From positions 594,935 through 658,934 of the forward strand of contig NZ_FZOG01000001.1 of NCBI RefSeq assembly GCF_900188155.1: a stretch of DNA of 64,000 bases, given 5' to 3'. The notes under the pieces were generated by a model. That model was not told the DNA's origin, searched no databases, and saw only the letters and a program-made list of their open reading frames with translations. Positions 1 through 10,503 of the stretch are shown in pieces; the stretch's first letter is position 1, and each line of letters opens with the position of its first letter. The stretch is from Pseudomonas segetis. GTDB lineage: Bacteria; Pseudomonadota; Gammaproteobacteria; Pseudomonadales; Pseudomonadaceae. Both the position numbers and the translations under genes were made by a program.

Positions 1-72
1 GGTAAGCACAAGCCAACGCGGTTGTACTGCCAGATGAAGTGACCTGTTTTAGGGTGCAAGCCCGAATAACAT

Positions 73-149
73 GCAGCGGTAGTTCAGTTGGTTAGAATAC
101 CGGCCTGTCACGCCGGGGGTCGCGGGTTCGAGTCCCGTCCGCTGCGCCA
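73..149 (+). tRNA. tRNA-Asp (anticodon GTC)
   Basis: A 77-nt cloverleaf with encoded CCA end. The acceptor arm GCAGCGG pairs with CCGCTGC, the T loop contains GTTCGAGTC, and the anticodon loop CTGTCAC carries GTC. Upstream bases 1-72 look like the spacer of a tRNA cluster that continues to the left, since no promoter or other gene is visible there. Confidence 0.97.
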
Positions 150-155
150 AATACG

Positions 156-188
156 AAACCCTCAGATAGCAATATCTGAGGGTTTTTT
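156..188 (+). terminator. Rho-independent terminator of tRNA-Asp
   Basis: The stem AAACCCTCAGATA pairs with TATCTGAGGGTTT around a GCAA loop and is followed by a T run. It begins seven bases after the tRNA CCA end. Confidence 0.9.
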
Positions 189-285
189 ATTGCCTGTCGT
201 TTGCTGTCATCCAGGCGTCATCTCGACTTTTTAAACTGCCTCCACGCGGGGTTGGCTCGCGTCGACAGTGCAGGGGAGAGATGCT

Positions 286-372
286 ATGGAAGACTATCAA
301 GACGAACTGCTGGAAGCGCAGGCTGTTGAACTGGATGCGCCTGAGTTGGCTGAGGATGCTACCGAGTTGTAA
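286..372 (+). CDS. small acidic protein of 28 residues (putative)
   Basis: A 29-codon frame begins MEDYQDELLEAQ and ends DATEL. It has 11 acidic and no basic residues. A purine-rich Shine-Dalgarno (AGGGGAGAG) lies about seven bases upstream of the ATG. A second ATG at 281 opens another frame but gives an unlikely Trp/Arg/Cys-rich peptide. The gene stops 15 bases before the end of the oppositely oriented AraC gene. I do not recognise a function; the acidic composition with a good ribosome site is the only support that it is translated. Confidence 0.45.
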   Translation: MEDYQDELLEAQAVELDAPELAEDATEL

Positions 373-387
373 CCCTGGCTTGTAGCT

Positions 388-1431
388 TCAGCTACCCAGG
401 CGCTGTGCCCGGCGAAATTCGCCTGGCGTCTGCTGGTTCCAGCGCTTGAATGCGCGTTGAAACGCCTCTGCCGAGGCAAAACCGAGCAGGTAGGCTATCT
501 CGCCGAAGGCCAGTTCGGTATCGCGAATATAGGCCACCGCCAGGTCATGGCGCGTCTCGTTGAGGATGGCGCGAAACTGGGTGCCTTCCTCCGCCAGCTT
601 GCGGCGCAAGGTCCAGGTTGGCATTTGCAGGCGTGCAGCCACTTCCTGCAAGTCAGGTTCGCGCCCATGCAGCAGTGGCCCTAATAATTGAATGATGCGC
701 TCACGCAGGCTGCGGGTACGGGTCAGCTGTTCCAGTTCGTGTTCACACAACTCTTGCAGGTGCAGCCAAGTGCTTGGGCAATGCTGTGGGTTGCGCAGGT
801 TGAGCGTGGCCTGGCTCAGGCGCAGCTGATTATGCTCGGCTGCAAACTCGACAGGGCAGGCCAGCGCGGGCTCGTAGGCGTCACTGTAATGGGGGGCGGG
901 AAATTCGATATGCGCCCGCTCCGGGGTGATGGGCTGCTGGGCGACTTGTTCCAGTTGTCGGGTCCAGCCGGCAAGCACCGAGTCAATGACAAAGCGGTTG
1001 TAGGCGTTGTACGGACTGATCGAGTAAAACCGCAGCCAGCCACCTTGATGGTCCTCGGCAAAGCTGGCGTGGCCGCGATAGTTGGAGGCATACAAAGGCT
1101 CAAAGCGAATCAGGCTGCGCGCTGCCTGGCGTACGGTCGGGGCTTGGGCGGCGGTTACACCTGCGAGCCCCAGCTGGCCCAGGCGGCTGAGCTTGCCCAT
1201 GATCAGGCCCAGGTCCGGCTGGCCGGTTTGTTCGATGGCGGCGTGGCCCAGGCGCATATAGCGCGGGATCGACAGGCGTGCCCGGGGGGTGGCCAGGCGA
1301 GCAGGATCCAGGCCGTAACTGTCGAGAAGCGCGAGCGGATCCTGCCCGCAGCTGCGCATGGCCTCGGCCAGGCTGTCGACAAAGCCCACCGAAAGGTCGC
1401 CAAGGCGGATACGCGGACTCGTTACAGCCAT
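388..1431 (-). CDS. AraC-family transcriptional regulator (Arabinose_bd N-terminal domain)
   Basis: A 347-residue regulator. Residues ~20-205 look like the AraC ligand-binding domain of the OruR/ArgR-like type (PF12625: conserved GLxG, SLIRFEPLYAS and Arg-Phe-Tyr stretches). Residues ~255-345 form the two helix-turn-helix motifs, ending with the AraC signature GFASAEAFQRAFKRW followed by TPGEFRR. The ATG lies inside the end of the upstream nitrilase-like gene (10-base overlap), so the two are probably one transcript with translational coupling. The effector is unknown. By family behaviour it would control nearby or divergent genes such as the partner gene or fadH, but no operator could be assigned. 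Confidence 0.9.
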   Translation of the reverse strand: MAVTSPRIRLGDLSVGFVDSLAEAMRSCGQDPLALLDSYGLDPARLATPRARLSIPRYMRLGHAAIEQTGQPDLGLIMGKLSRLGQLGLAGVTAAQAPTVRQAARSLIRFEPLYASNYRGHASFAEDHQGGWLRFYSISPYNAYNRFVIDSVLAGWTRQLEQVAQQPITPERAHIEFPAPHYSDAYEPALACPVEFAAEHNQLRLSQATLNLRNPQHCPSTWLHLQELCEHELEQLTRTRSLRERIIQLLGPLLHGREPDLQEVAARLQMPTWTLRRKLAEEGTQFRAILNETRHDLAVAYIRDTELAFGEIAYLLGFASAEAFQRAFKRWNQQTPGEFRRAQRLGS

Positions 1432-2555
1432 AGGTTGACGAAGTGGGCGCCGCGCTTGTCACCGGCAATTGCATGTTGCTGGCCATCACTGACAACGCTG
1501 CGTCCATCGATGCCCATGCGCCACAATTGGCCGCGCATAAACACCATGGCGCCGGCCCGTGCACCGCTGGCGTGCAACTGGTTGGGTATCGCCAGTTGTT
1601 GCCAGGCCTGGCCCTCGCTGACACTGTTGTCGGCCAGGGTAGGCGTCTGCGGTTTGGCGGCATGCTTGTAGCCTTTCCAGGGCTTGTTCCACTGCGTCTT
1701 GCCTTTGACGAACCCAGGTACTGCCAGAAGCTCTGTGTTGAGCTTGGCGAGCGCTGCATAGCTGGCGGGGTACCAGCTGTCGGTGCCGATCAGTACTGCC
1801 AACTGACCGGCTGGTGTGGCGAATGTGTGCAATTGCTCAATAGGCGCCGCCGCGATGATGCTGCGTTCGCGGCTTGATGGATAGACCTTGCGTTGCGGTT
1901 GGCCAATGGCTTTGCCGTCGGCGCCATAGACCACGCTGATGTTGTACAGCGGACCTGTGCCGATGCGCAGGATACCGTCTTCATTACGCGGCTCAGGCAA
2001 GACAATCGAGCCCGCAACCAGGGTGATGCCAAAGTCCTTGGCCAGGCCACTGAACAGGCTCTGGTAATCGGCGGCCATCTGTTCGGACTTGAGGCGAAAC
2101 AGGGCGTCGCTGAAGTCTTTATTGCTCGGCGTTTCAAGCAGGGCTTGCGGCACACCGAGTGGATGGCTGGCGGCTAGCCATTTGACGGCTTCTTGCAGGC
2201 TGTCGCTTTTGTAGAACTCGGGTTTTTCGCCGGCGGCGACCAGCCAGGTGCCAATGTGCTCGGGCAGGATGGCAATGGTCTTGGCGTTGAGCAGCCCTTC
2301 GTCGCGGGCCTTCTCGAGATAGGCCGCAAGCTTCAGGTGCAGGCTTTCACGGCTTTGGTAATCACTGGCAAACAGCAGGGGTTGTATGCCGAGCAGGTTG
2401 CCACGATCAGCCGGCTGGCCTTGGTTGACGCTGATTTCGCTGCTCAGGTCGGTAAGGATGATGCCAACGTCTGGACGCTGCTGTGCCCAGTAGACATAGC
2501 CACCGGCGCTGCCGAGCAAGAGGATGAGAATGCTGATAGTAATAAATAGGCGCAT
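1422..2555 (-). CDS. membrane-anchored nitrilase-superfamily protein lacking the catalytic Cys
   Basis: 377 residues. An N-terminal hydrophobic segment (residues ~3-22) should anchor it in the inner membrane, with the body outside the cytoplasm. The rest resembles the carbon-nitrogen hydrolase fold: ILPEH (Glu99) matches the catalytic Glu region and RKVYP (Lys223) the catalytic Lys region. The block that normally reads I-C-x-D-x-x-F/Y-P reads IGTDSWYP (residues 256-263), so the nucleophilic cysteine is replaced by Gly257 (codon GGC at 1785-1787). The protein is therefore probably not an amidase or nitrilase in the usual sense; it may bind a ligand or serve as a scaffold. It precedes and overlaps the AraC gene. 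Confidence 0.75.
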   Translation of the reverse strand: MRLFITISILILLLGSAGGYVYWAQQRPDVGIILTDLSSEISVNQGQPADRGNLLGIQPLLFASDYQSRESLHLKLAAYLEKARDEGLLNAKTIAILPEHIGTWLVAAGEKPEFYKSDSLQEAVKWLAASHPLGVPQALLETPSNKDFSDALFRLKSEQMAADYQSLFSGLAKDFGITLVAGSIVLPEPRNEDGILRIGTGPLYNISVVYGADGKAIGQPQRKVYPSSRERSIIAAAPIEQLHTFATPAGQLAVLIGTDSWYPASYAALAKLNTELLAVPGFVKGKTQWNKPWKGYKHAAKPQTPTLADNSVSEGQAWQQLAIPNQLHASGARAGAMVFMRGQLWRMGIDGRSVVSDGQQHAIAGDKRGAHFVNLWL

Positions 2556-2794
2556 GGTCGTTCAGCGTTGAGGGTTCGATTCTCAGGGTAGGGGAGCGCG
2601 TCGCGGTTGCCAAGGGGTTGCTGCGCATTTGGATCAATAAGTTGTTAGTTAGAGTCATTGAGCTGTGCGCTGGGGCTATTTATCGTGCTCTGCATACTGA
2701 TCGCGATTCATCCGCGGGCGGCAGAATCACCGCACTGTCAATTTGCTATGTGCTGGCTGCCTCCTGCATCAATAGAAATCGCGGCATACCGTGA

Positions 2795-4855
<2,061 letters not shown>

Positions 4856-4881
4856 TCCATAAGCCCAACCGAGGTGTAGAG

Positions 4882-5295
4882 ATGACAGCATTAGCGGTTA
4901 AGCCCAATATTGCCCCAGCCATGCAGCAATGGCATGCGATGATTGCCAGCCAGGACCTCGGTGGCCTGCCGGCATTATTGCACCCGGACGCGGTTTTTCG
5001 TTCGCCCATGGCGTTCAAGCCATACGCAGGCGCGGACAAGGTGGCGATGATCCTCAATACCGTGATCAAGGTATTTGAAGACTTTCGCTACCACCGCGAA
5101 CTGGTTTCGGCTGATGGCTTGAATGTGGTGCTGGAGTTCAGCGCCACAGTGGCTGATCGCGAGCTCAAGGGCATCGACATGGTGCGCTTTAATGAGCAGG
5201 GCCAGATTGTCGAGTTCGAGGTCATGGTCCGGCCCATGAGTGGCCTGCAGGCTCTGGGCGAGGAAATGGGCAAGCGCCTGCGCGGCGCGCTGTAG
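4882..5295 (+). CDS. nuclear transport factor 2 (SnoaL-like) family protein
   Basis: 137 residues with the small NTF2/SnoaL cone fold: an N-terminal helix (MQQWHAMIASQD), then LPALLHPDAVFRSP, YAGADKVAMIL and beta strands ending in FEVMVRPMSGLQAL. Members are small-molecule-binding proteins or isomerase/cyclase-like enzymes. It lies 26 bases after fadH in the same direction with GAGG before the ATG, so it is probably in the fadH operon and may act on a related acyl substrate. That link is only contextual. Confidence 0.8.
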   Translation: MTALAVKPNIAPAMQQWHAMIASQDLGGLPALLHPDAVFRSPMAFKPYAGADKVAMILNTVIKVFEDFRYHRELVSADGLNVVLEFSATVADRELKGIDMVRFNEQGQIVEFEVMVRPMSGLQALGEEMGKRLRGAL

Positions 5296-5650
5296 CCTGC
5301 AACCCCTGTTACCTGGATGGCATTGTGCATGTCATCCAGGCCTGGCTGGCAACTGACGAAAAATGTCTCATGCTGACAGTTTGTACCAAGCCCATCACAG
5401 TTTTGTTGTGCAGTTGAGTAGGATTGTTCCTATCGCAAGACGACTGCCAACCCAGTCACATTGCTGCCCACGGTTTTTCCCCTAGACTCGCTCAAACGGC
5501 TGTGATGTGCCTGACTGCTTGTGCGCGTCAGTTACTGGCCTGTGATCTTAGGCGTTATTATCGCCCGAGGATGTTCTGCTCCTCTGGGTTGGATACATAG
5601 CCACGCGCGACGTCAGATGAGTGTTGTCAATCTAGCTTTGAGGGAATCGG
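5296..5650. other. intergenic region, 355 bp
   Basis: No convincing ORF. An imperfectly terminator-like hairpin (CCTGGATG at 5312-5319 pairing with CATCCAGG at 5333-5340) lies just after the NTF2-like gene but lacks a T run. The remainder presumably holds the promoter of the coiled-coil gene at 5651; no box could be named with confidence. Confidence 0.5.
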
Positions 5651-7021
5651 ATGAGCATGCAGAACAAGCCGCAGATGGTTGATGCAGTGATGTTCTTCAG
5701 TGAACACGGTGGTGTCTGCAAGCAAATGTTCTTCACCGAGTTTGAAGCCCTGCTCGATGGCATGGTCAATATGCCCGAGTTCGCCGACCAGCAAGTGCGG
5801 GCGGCTTACTTGATGATCAATCCAAGGTTATTGATCCGTTCAGTGGTGTTCTTCTACCTCGATTTCGATGAAAAGGGGGCTCCCGATAACGGTTGGAATA
5901 TCCCCTTGCAGCATTTGGCTGAAAAGTCCGGGCGAGGCCCCGACATGGGGGCTGGCCCGATTCGCTTGGCGTGTCGCAGCCAGTGCCCGGTGTCATGGCA
6001 CCAGATGCACCTTTGGGACCCAAGCCTGGCGCCTGGGCAGAATGACCTGGTGACTTTGCGCGATACGGTCAAGGCCAATCAGTTGGGGCTGTTGATTGAG
6101 GATGACAGCGGCCAGTCGGTTGTTGCCGAGCGCTTGCAGATGGTCTCGGATGACAAATGGTACTCGCCTGATCCGGCGCTGGAAGAGGCGCAAAAGGTCG
6201 CAGAGAAGTTGAATCAGGAGCAGCGCCTGAAAGCTGCACAGCTGATCAAGCAGCAGCGCTTGCGTATCGGTAGCCTGAGTCTTCAGCACGAAGAAGAGCT
6301 GGCCAAACTCAAGTTGGCCAGCGAGAAACACCGAGAAGTCATCGAGGCCAAAATGGCCCTGGTGCAAAAAGCCCTGGCGCAGCAGAAGGAACTCAATGCT
6401 GATCTGAAACGGCAGTTGGCGGAACAAGCAGCCAGTTTTCAGTCATCACGGGAGAAGATGACCGAGCAACTGCGTACACTGCAAACCAATGGACGCAGTG
6501 AGATCGACCTGATGCGCGCGCAGTTCGACACTGAGATGCAGGCAAAGATTGCCTCGGCAGTGGTTGAGTACAAAGAGCAAATTGCCATTCGTGATGTCGA
6601 GCTTGCCTATCGTCAGGAGCTCGACGGCAAGCTCCAGCAGGAGATCGAGCGTCTCAACAGCGAACGCGAACAACTGACCGGACAAAGTGGCGACCAGATT
6701 CTTGAGCGCTTGTCGAACCTGGGCATGGTATTTGTGGTTTATCATCCTGGAGCCGGGCACTTGACCGTTGCCTTGCAAGATATTGCTCGCTACCAGGAAA
6801 ACCCGCTTGCCTATGCCGCATCCAAATGTTTTGTCTCCGAAGAACAGTACAGGCAGTGGCTGGCACATTATCAACAGCCCGCCTGCGAAGCGTTGCTGGC
6901 CAATGGGCAGCGTTGCGCCATCCGTATTGATCGAGTCGATGCACCAAGCCGCTTCAAGCTCGGTGACTCCAATTGTTGCGCCCGTCACAAGGATGCCGAG
7001 CGCATGCGCACCCTGGGGTGA
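5651..7021 (+). CDS. coiled-coil protein with C-terminal Cys/His motif
   Basis: 456 residues in three parts. Residues 1-175 form a globular domain that I do not recognise. Residues ~178-350 are a long charged coiled coil rich in Glu, Gln, Lys and Leu. Residues ~355-456 are a compact tail ending in Cys412, Cys422, Cys442/Cys443 and His446, a spacing like the small DUF5763-type putative zinc motif. From memory, relatives in Pseudomonas are often labelled chromosome-partitioning ParA, but there is no Walker motif here, so that label is unsupported. The ATG at 5651 follows GAGGGA. A PLP enzyme gene starts six bases after its stop. Confidence 0.7.
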   Translation: MSMQNKPQMVDAVMFFSEHGGVCKQMFFTEFEALLDGMVNMPEFADQQVRAAYLMINPRLLIRSVVFFYLDFDEKGAPDNGWNIPLQHLAEKSGRGPDMGAGPIRLACRSQCPVSWHQMHLWDPSLAPGQNDLVTLRDTVKANQLGLLIEDDSGQSVVAERLQMVSDDKWYSPDPALEEAQKVAEKLNQEQRLKAAQLIKQQRLRIGSLSLQHEEELAKLKLASEKHREVIEAKMALVQKALAQQKELNADLKRQLAEQAASFQSSREKMTEQLRTLQTNGRSEIDLMRAQFDTEMQAKIASAVVEYKEQIAIRDVELAYRQELDGKLQQEIERLNSEREQLTGQSGDQILERLSNLGMVFVVYHPGAGHLTVALQDIARYQENPLAYAASKCFVSEEQYRQWLAHYQQPACEALLANGQRCAIRIDRVDAPSRFKLGDSNCCARHKDAERMRTLG

Positions 7022-7027
7022 TCGGCG

Positions 7028-7951
7028 TTGAAACTCCCCGAGTGGAGGCCGACAGCGCCCGTACAGCGCTTAAACCTGTATTGGCTGGCAAACGCCGGGG
7101 TCGAAGTGGCGGTGCTGCGCCTTGACCTGATTGATCAGCAGGTCAGCGGCAATAAATGGTTCAAGCTGGCGCCCTATATCGAGGCCGCAGCCAGGCAGGG
7201 CGCCCAGGGCCTCATCAGCCTGGGTGGCGCTCACTCCAATCACTTGCATGCCCTGGCTGCTGCGGGCAATCGCTTTGGCTTTCAAACCGTTGGCCTGCTG
7301 CGTGGCAATCCTCAGCTAACGCCTACCAGCGCTGAGCTCGAACAGTTGAGCATGGAGTTACACTGGCTTGGCTACGGCGGTTACCGTGGGCGTAATTTGC
7401 CGGGTTTTTGGCAGCCCTGGCGTTCACGTTACCCGCAACTGCTGCCGGTTCCGGAAGGCGGTGGTGGCTTGCTTGGCGCCCAAGGCTGCCAGCTTCTGGT
7501 CGAAATGGTACGCAGCCAGTTGGACCAGCTAGATTGGCCCGATTACCACGCTTGGTGGTTGGCGGTGGGGACTGGTACCACGCTGGCCGGACTGGTTCTG
7601 GCTGAAGCCGGGGCGCACCCGGTCTACGGCGCTCTAGCTGTTCCGGCAAGGCATGGCGCGCAGCTGCAGATTTCCAGTGTCTTGACCCAGGCGCAGCAGG
7701 CCGACCAGGGGTATCGCTTGCTTGATGCCGCGCGCGGCGGCTTTGCCAAAGTCGATACGCTGTTGCTGGATTTCATGCAGGCATGTGAAGCCGAGTCTGA
7801 GATGCTGTTCGAACCGCTCTACACCGCCAAGGCGCTACTGGCCTTGCGTGAGCAGGTCGAGCAGGGCGCGTTTCCTCGTGGAACGCGGCTGATATTCGTC
7901 CATACTGGCGGTTTGCAGGGGCGCGCTGCCGCCTTGGCTAAAGGCTTGTAA
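7028..7951 (+). CDS. ACC deaminase / D-cysteine desulfhydrase-family PLP enzyme
   Basis: 307 residues of the fold-type II PLP family that includes 1-aminocyclopropane-1-carboxylate deaminase and D-cysteine desulfhydrase. SGNKWFKL carries the PLP lysine (Lys43), and SLGGAHSNHLHALA is the phosphate/substrate-binding loop. A Gly-Thr-Gly-Thr-Thr stretch near 178-182 fits the PLP phosphate site. The frame has no upstream ATG; it begins with TTG seven bases after the stop of the coiled-coil gene, preceded by GGGGTG, so translation is probably coupled. Sequence alone does not separate deaminase from desulfhydrase; the short length and lone housekeeping context favour the latter. Confidence 0.85.
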   Translation: MKLPEWRPTAPVQRLNLYWLANAGVEVAVLRLDLIDQQVSGNKWFKLAPYIEAAARQGAQGLISLGGAHSNHLHALAAAGNRFGFQTVGLLRGNPQLTPTSAELEQLSMELHWLGYGGYRGRNLPGFWQPWRSRYPQLLPVPEGGGGLLGAQGCQLLVEMVRSQLDQLDWPDYHAWWLAVGTGTTLAGLVLAEAGAHPVYGALAVPARHGAQLQISSVLTQAQQADQGYRLLDAARGGFAKVDTLLLDFMQACEAESEMLFEPLYTAKALLALREQVEQGAFPRGTRLIFVHTGGLQGRAAALAKGL

Positions 7952-8030
7952 CGGAACTGCCGCGACTAAGCTGTCTCTGATCATTACACTGTCCCTATAT
8001 GTGGACTGTTTCAGTATCAGGGAATATGCG

Positions 8031-9227
8031 ATGAATAAAATGATCACCCGTTTAGCTGCGGTTCTGTTCAGTGCGGGGGCCCTGGCAACCCAGGCGCAGG
8101 CAGCATCTTTTCAGCAATGCCTCGGCGACTTGCGCCCCAAGGCTGCGGCAAAGGGGGTTTCAGGCGCGACCTTCGACCGTTATACACAAGGCCTTGAGCC
8201 CGATATGAGCGTGCTGGAACTGCTCAACTCACAACCTGAATTCAGCACTCCCATTTGGGATTACCTGGCTGCGCTGGTCGATCAGCAGCGCGTCGATGAA
8301 GGTCGCCAGATGCTGAAGTTGCACGCCGACACCCTGGCCAAGGTATCGCGCAGCTATGGCGTTGATCCGGCTACTGTGGTCGCTGTATGGGGTGTTGAGA
8401 GTGACTACGGGAAAACCTTTGGCAAGCGGCCATTGCTCACTTCGCTCGGCACCCTGTCATGTTACGGTCGGCGCCAGGCGTTCTTTCAAGGTGAGTTCTT
8501 TGCCACCCTGAAACTGCTGCAATCCGGGGATATTCAGGCTCAGGAACTGAAAGGTTCATGGGCAGGCGCCTTTGGTCATACCCAATTCATGCCTTCGACC
8601 TATCAACGTATCGCCGTGGATGGCGACGGTGACGGTCGCCGCGACCTGGTGGCAAGCATCCCTGATGCGCTGGCCTCAACCGCCAACTACCTCAAGCGTT
8701 CAGGCTGGCGCACCGGCCAGCCTTGGGGGTATGAGGTCAAGCTGCCCGCAGGCTTCGATACCTCGGCAGCGGGGCGCAAAAACAAACGTCCGCTCAAAGA
8801 CTGGGTCGCCCGTGGCGTGGTCAAGGTCGATGGCTCGGCGATCACGCCAAGCGATACGCCGGCTGGTATCTTGCTGCCCGCAGGTGCCAAGGGGCCAGCA
8901 TTTATTGTGATGCGCAACTTCGATGCGATCTATTCCTATAACGCGGCTGAAAGCTATGCATTGGCAATCGCGCATTTGTCCGACCGTTTGCGCGGTGGTG
9001 ACGAGATCGTGACGCCATGGCCAACCGATGACCCGGGCCTCAGTCGTATCGAGCGCAAGCAGTTGCAGGAGTTATTGCTTGCCCGTGGCTACGACATTGG
9101 CGAGGCGGACGGCTTGATCGGCACCAATACCCGCAAAGCCATTGTCGAGGAGCAAAAGCGCCTGGGATTGCAGCCCTATGATGGCCGCGCGGGCAAGAAG
9201 ATCCTCAAGGCGATGCAGGCGCAATAA
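8031..9227 (+). CDS. lytic murein transglycosylase, MltB/SltB family with PG-binding domain
   Basis: 398 residues. Residues 1-24 are a signal peptide ending QAQA; there is no lipobox, so the enzyme should be soluble in the periplasm. Residues ~26-325 are the MltB-type transglycosylase domain, with catalytic Glu123 in VWGVESDYG and the motif HTQFMPSTY. Residues ~335-395 form a PG_binding_1 domain (LLLARGYDIGEADGLIGTNT). It cleaves the MurNAc-GlcNAc bond to leave 1,6-anhydro ends. ATG 8031 has AGGGA eight bases upstream; the longer frame from 8001 would place ten residues before the signal peptide. Confidence 0.93.
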   Translation: MNKMITRLAAVLFSAGALATQAQAASFQQCLGDLRPKAAAKGVSGATFDRYTQGLEPDMSVLELLNSQPEFSTPIWDYLAALVDQQRVDEGRQMLKLHADTLAKVSRSYGVDPATVVAVWGVESDYGKTFGKRPLLTSLGTLSCYGRRQAFFQGEFFATLKLLQSGDIQAQELKGSWAGAFGHTQFMPSTYQRIAVDGDGDGRRDLVASIPDALASTANYLKRSGWRTGQPWGYEVKLPAGFDTSAAGRKNKRPLKDWVARGVVKVDGSAITPSDTPAGILLPAGAKGPAFIVMRNFDAIYSYNAAESYALAIAHLSDRLRGGDEIVTPWPTDDPGLSRIERKQLQELLLARGYDIGEADGLIGTNTRKAIVEEQKRLGLQPYDGRAGKKILKAMQAQ

Positions 9228-9325
9228 GGCGAGCCGGTTAATACTGATTCGCCTGACTGGGGCTGGCGGCTGATTTGGAGCAGGCTGTGGTGGACAAGCT
9301 TCGCGTTGTCGCACCCTATGGCCTG

Positions 9326-10285
9326 TTAGCGGTAGGGCCTGAGTGTTTCTGGCCAGCTGTCGCTGACCAGGAATACCCGCTGTTGCTCCAGCCAATAGCC
9401 ATCCGGGCTCTGTTCAAGGCGTACCAGCAATTGCGCATTGGTATTGGCTTCGAGCGTCGCGAACCAGATTTGCAGTTGGTCGTTGGGCCAATGGTCGGCG
9501 GGGCTGATTCGAGCTGGAGCCAGCCAGTCATGACGCGGCAGTATTTGCCAGCTGGCGCCTGGATATTGGGCAAGCAGTGCTGGCCAGTCGCGCTGATGCA
9601 CCCAATTGCCACGCAAATGCTCGGGGTGAGCACCGGCAGGCGGCAGGCATCCCGCAGGCCAGGGATAGAACAAGTAACCGGCGACCCACATCGAGGCTTG
9701 TACCGCCTGGCTGTTTATCCCCTCCTGGGCCAGGGTGCTCAGCGCCTGTTCGGTTTTCGACAGCGGCAACTGGTGCTCGGCGATGTGGCTGAGTTTCAGG
9801 TCCAGCCGGTCACGGCTTCCCGGGCCGAGCCAGTGGTGATTGGCAGTGCCGCTGGTGTTTTGCTCGCCCAGATAGAGTTTTATCGCCAGCTCGAGATGGT
9901 GCAGGCCGTCGTCGTCACGCAGAATCAAATCCAGTTCACCCAGGGTGTGCCCTTCGCGACGAATAGGCAGGTTGGCGGCAAGAATCTCGACATCAGGTGC
10001 CGAGTTCAGGGCAAATTGCCAGAGTCGTTCGTAATACAGTCCAAGCCTGCGTACCGAACGCTCGGCAAGCCAATGGCTGAGGCTTGAGCAATCATCGTCC
10101 AGTGTCAGTAGCCAGTGCGCCAGTTGTTGCGGCTCACGGCTCCAGCGGCTGGCCGCCAAAGGATGACGCTGGCGTGTCGGGGGCTGGCTCAGCAGCGGCG
10201 GGGCAAGTATGACCCACGCCAGGTCGCGCACTGCGGGCTGGCGCAAGCGCTGAGGCAGATCAGTCAGAGATCGAAACGGATTCAT
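9326..10285 (-). CDS. DUF1853 family protein
   Basis: 319 residues matching the DUF1853 family (PF08907) as I recall it: an RDLAW stretch near the N terminus, LGLYYERLWQF, then GELDLIL (residues 116-122) and HHLELAIKLYLG (129-140). The Asp119...Glu132/Lys136 pattern around a short beta hairpin resembles the core of PD-(D/E)XK nuclease folds, although the usual acidic residue two before the lysine is Ala134. No function is established. It is divergent from nadK across 218 bases and convergent with the transglycosylase. Confidence 0.8.
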   Translation of the reverse strand: MNPFRSLTDLPQRLRQPAVRDLAWVILAPPLLSQPPTRQRHPLAASRWSREPQQLAHWLLTLDDDCSSLSHWLAERSVRRLGLYYERLWQFALNSAPDVEILAANLPIRREGHTLGELDLILRDDDGLHHLELAIKLYLGEQNTSGTANHHWLGPGSRDRLDLKLSHIAEHQLPLSKTEQALSTLAQEGINSQAVQASMWVAGYLFYPWPAGCLPPAGAHPEHLRGNWVHQRDWPALLAQYPGASWQILPRHDWLAPARISPADHWPNDQLQIWFATLEANTNAQLLVRLEQSPDGYWLEQQRVFLVSDSWPETLRPYR

Positions 10286-10503
10286 GCCACGAGCATAGCG
10301 TTATTTACCCGATTGCAAGCAAGCGCTGTATCCTTGGCCGAGGTTGCAATCGAGGCAAATGCCCCCAATTAACCAGCAAGTGGTCGTTGTAGTGCCTCAG
10401 CTTTCCGTTGCCTGGAAACCCATGGTTAGCAGCGCAAGTTTGCTGCGCTTGCAGGCTTTCGACCATAATCTAACTCTTTAGAGATTCAGCCTGCGGGAGC
10501 ACC

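Noticed and set aside
688..1671. 327-codon plus-strand frame across the AraC and nitrilase-like genes
   Set aside because: It spans two well-supported minus-strand genes and shows no domain.
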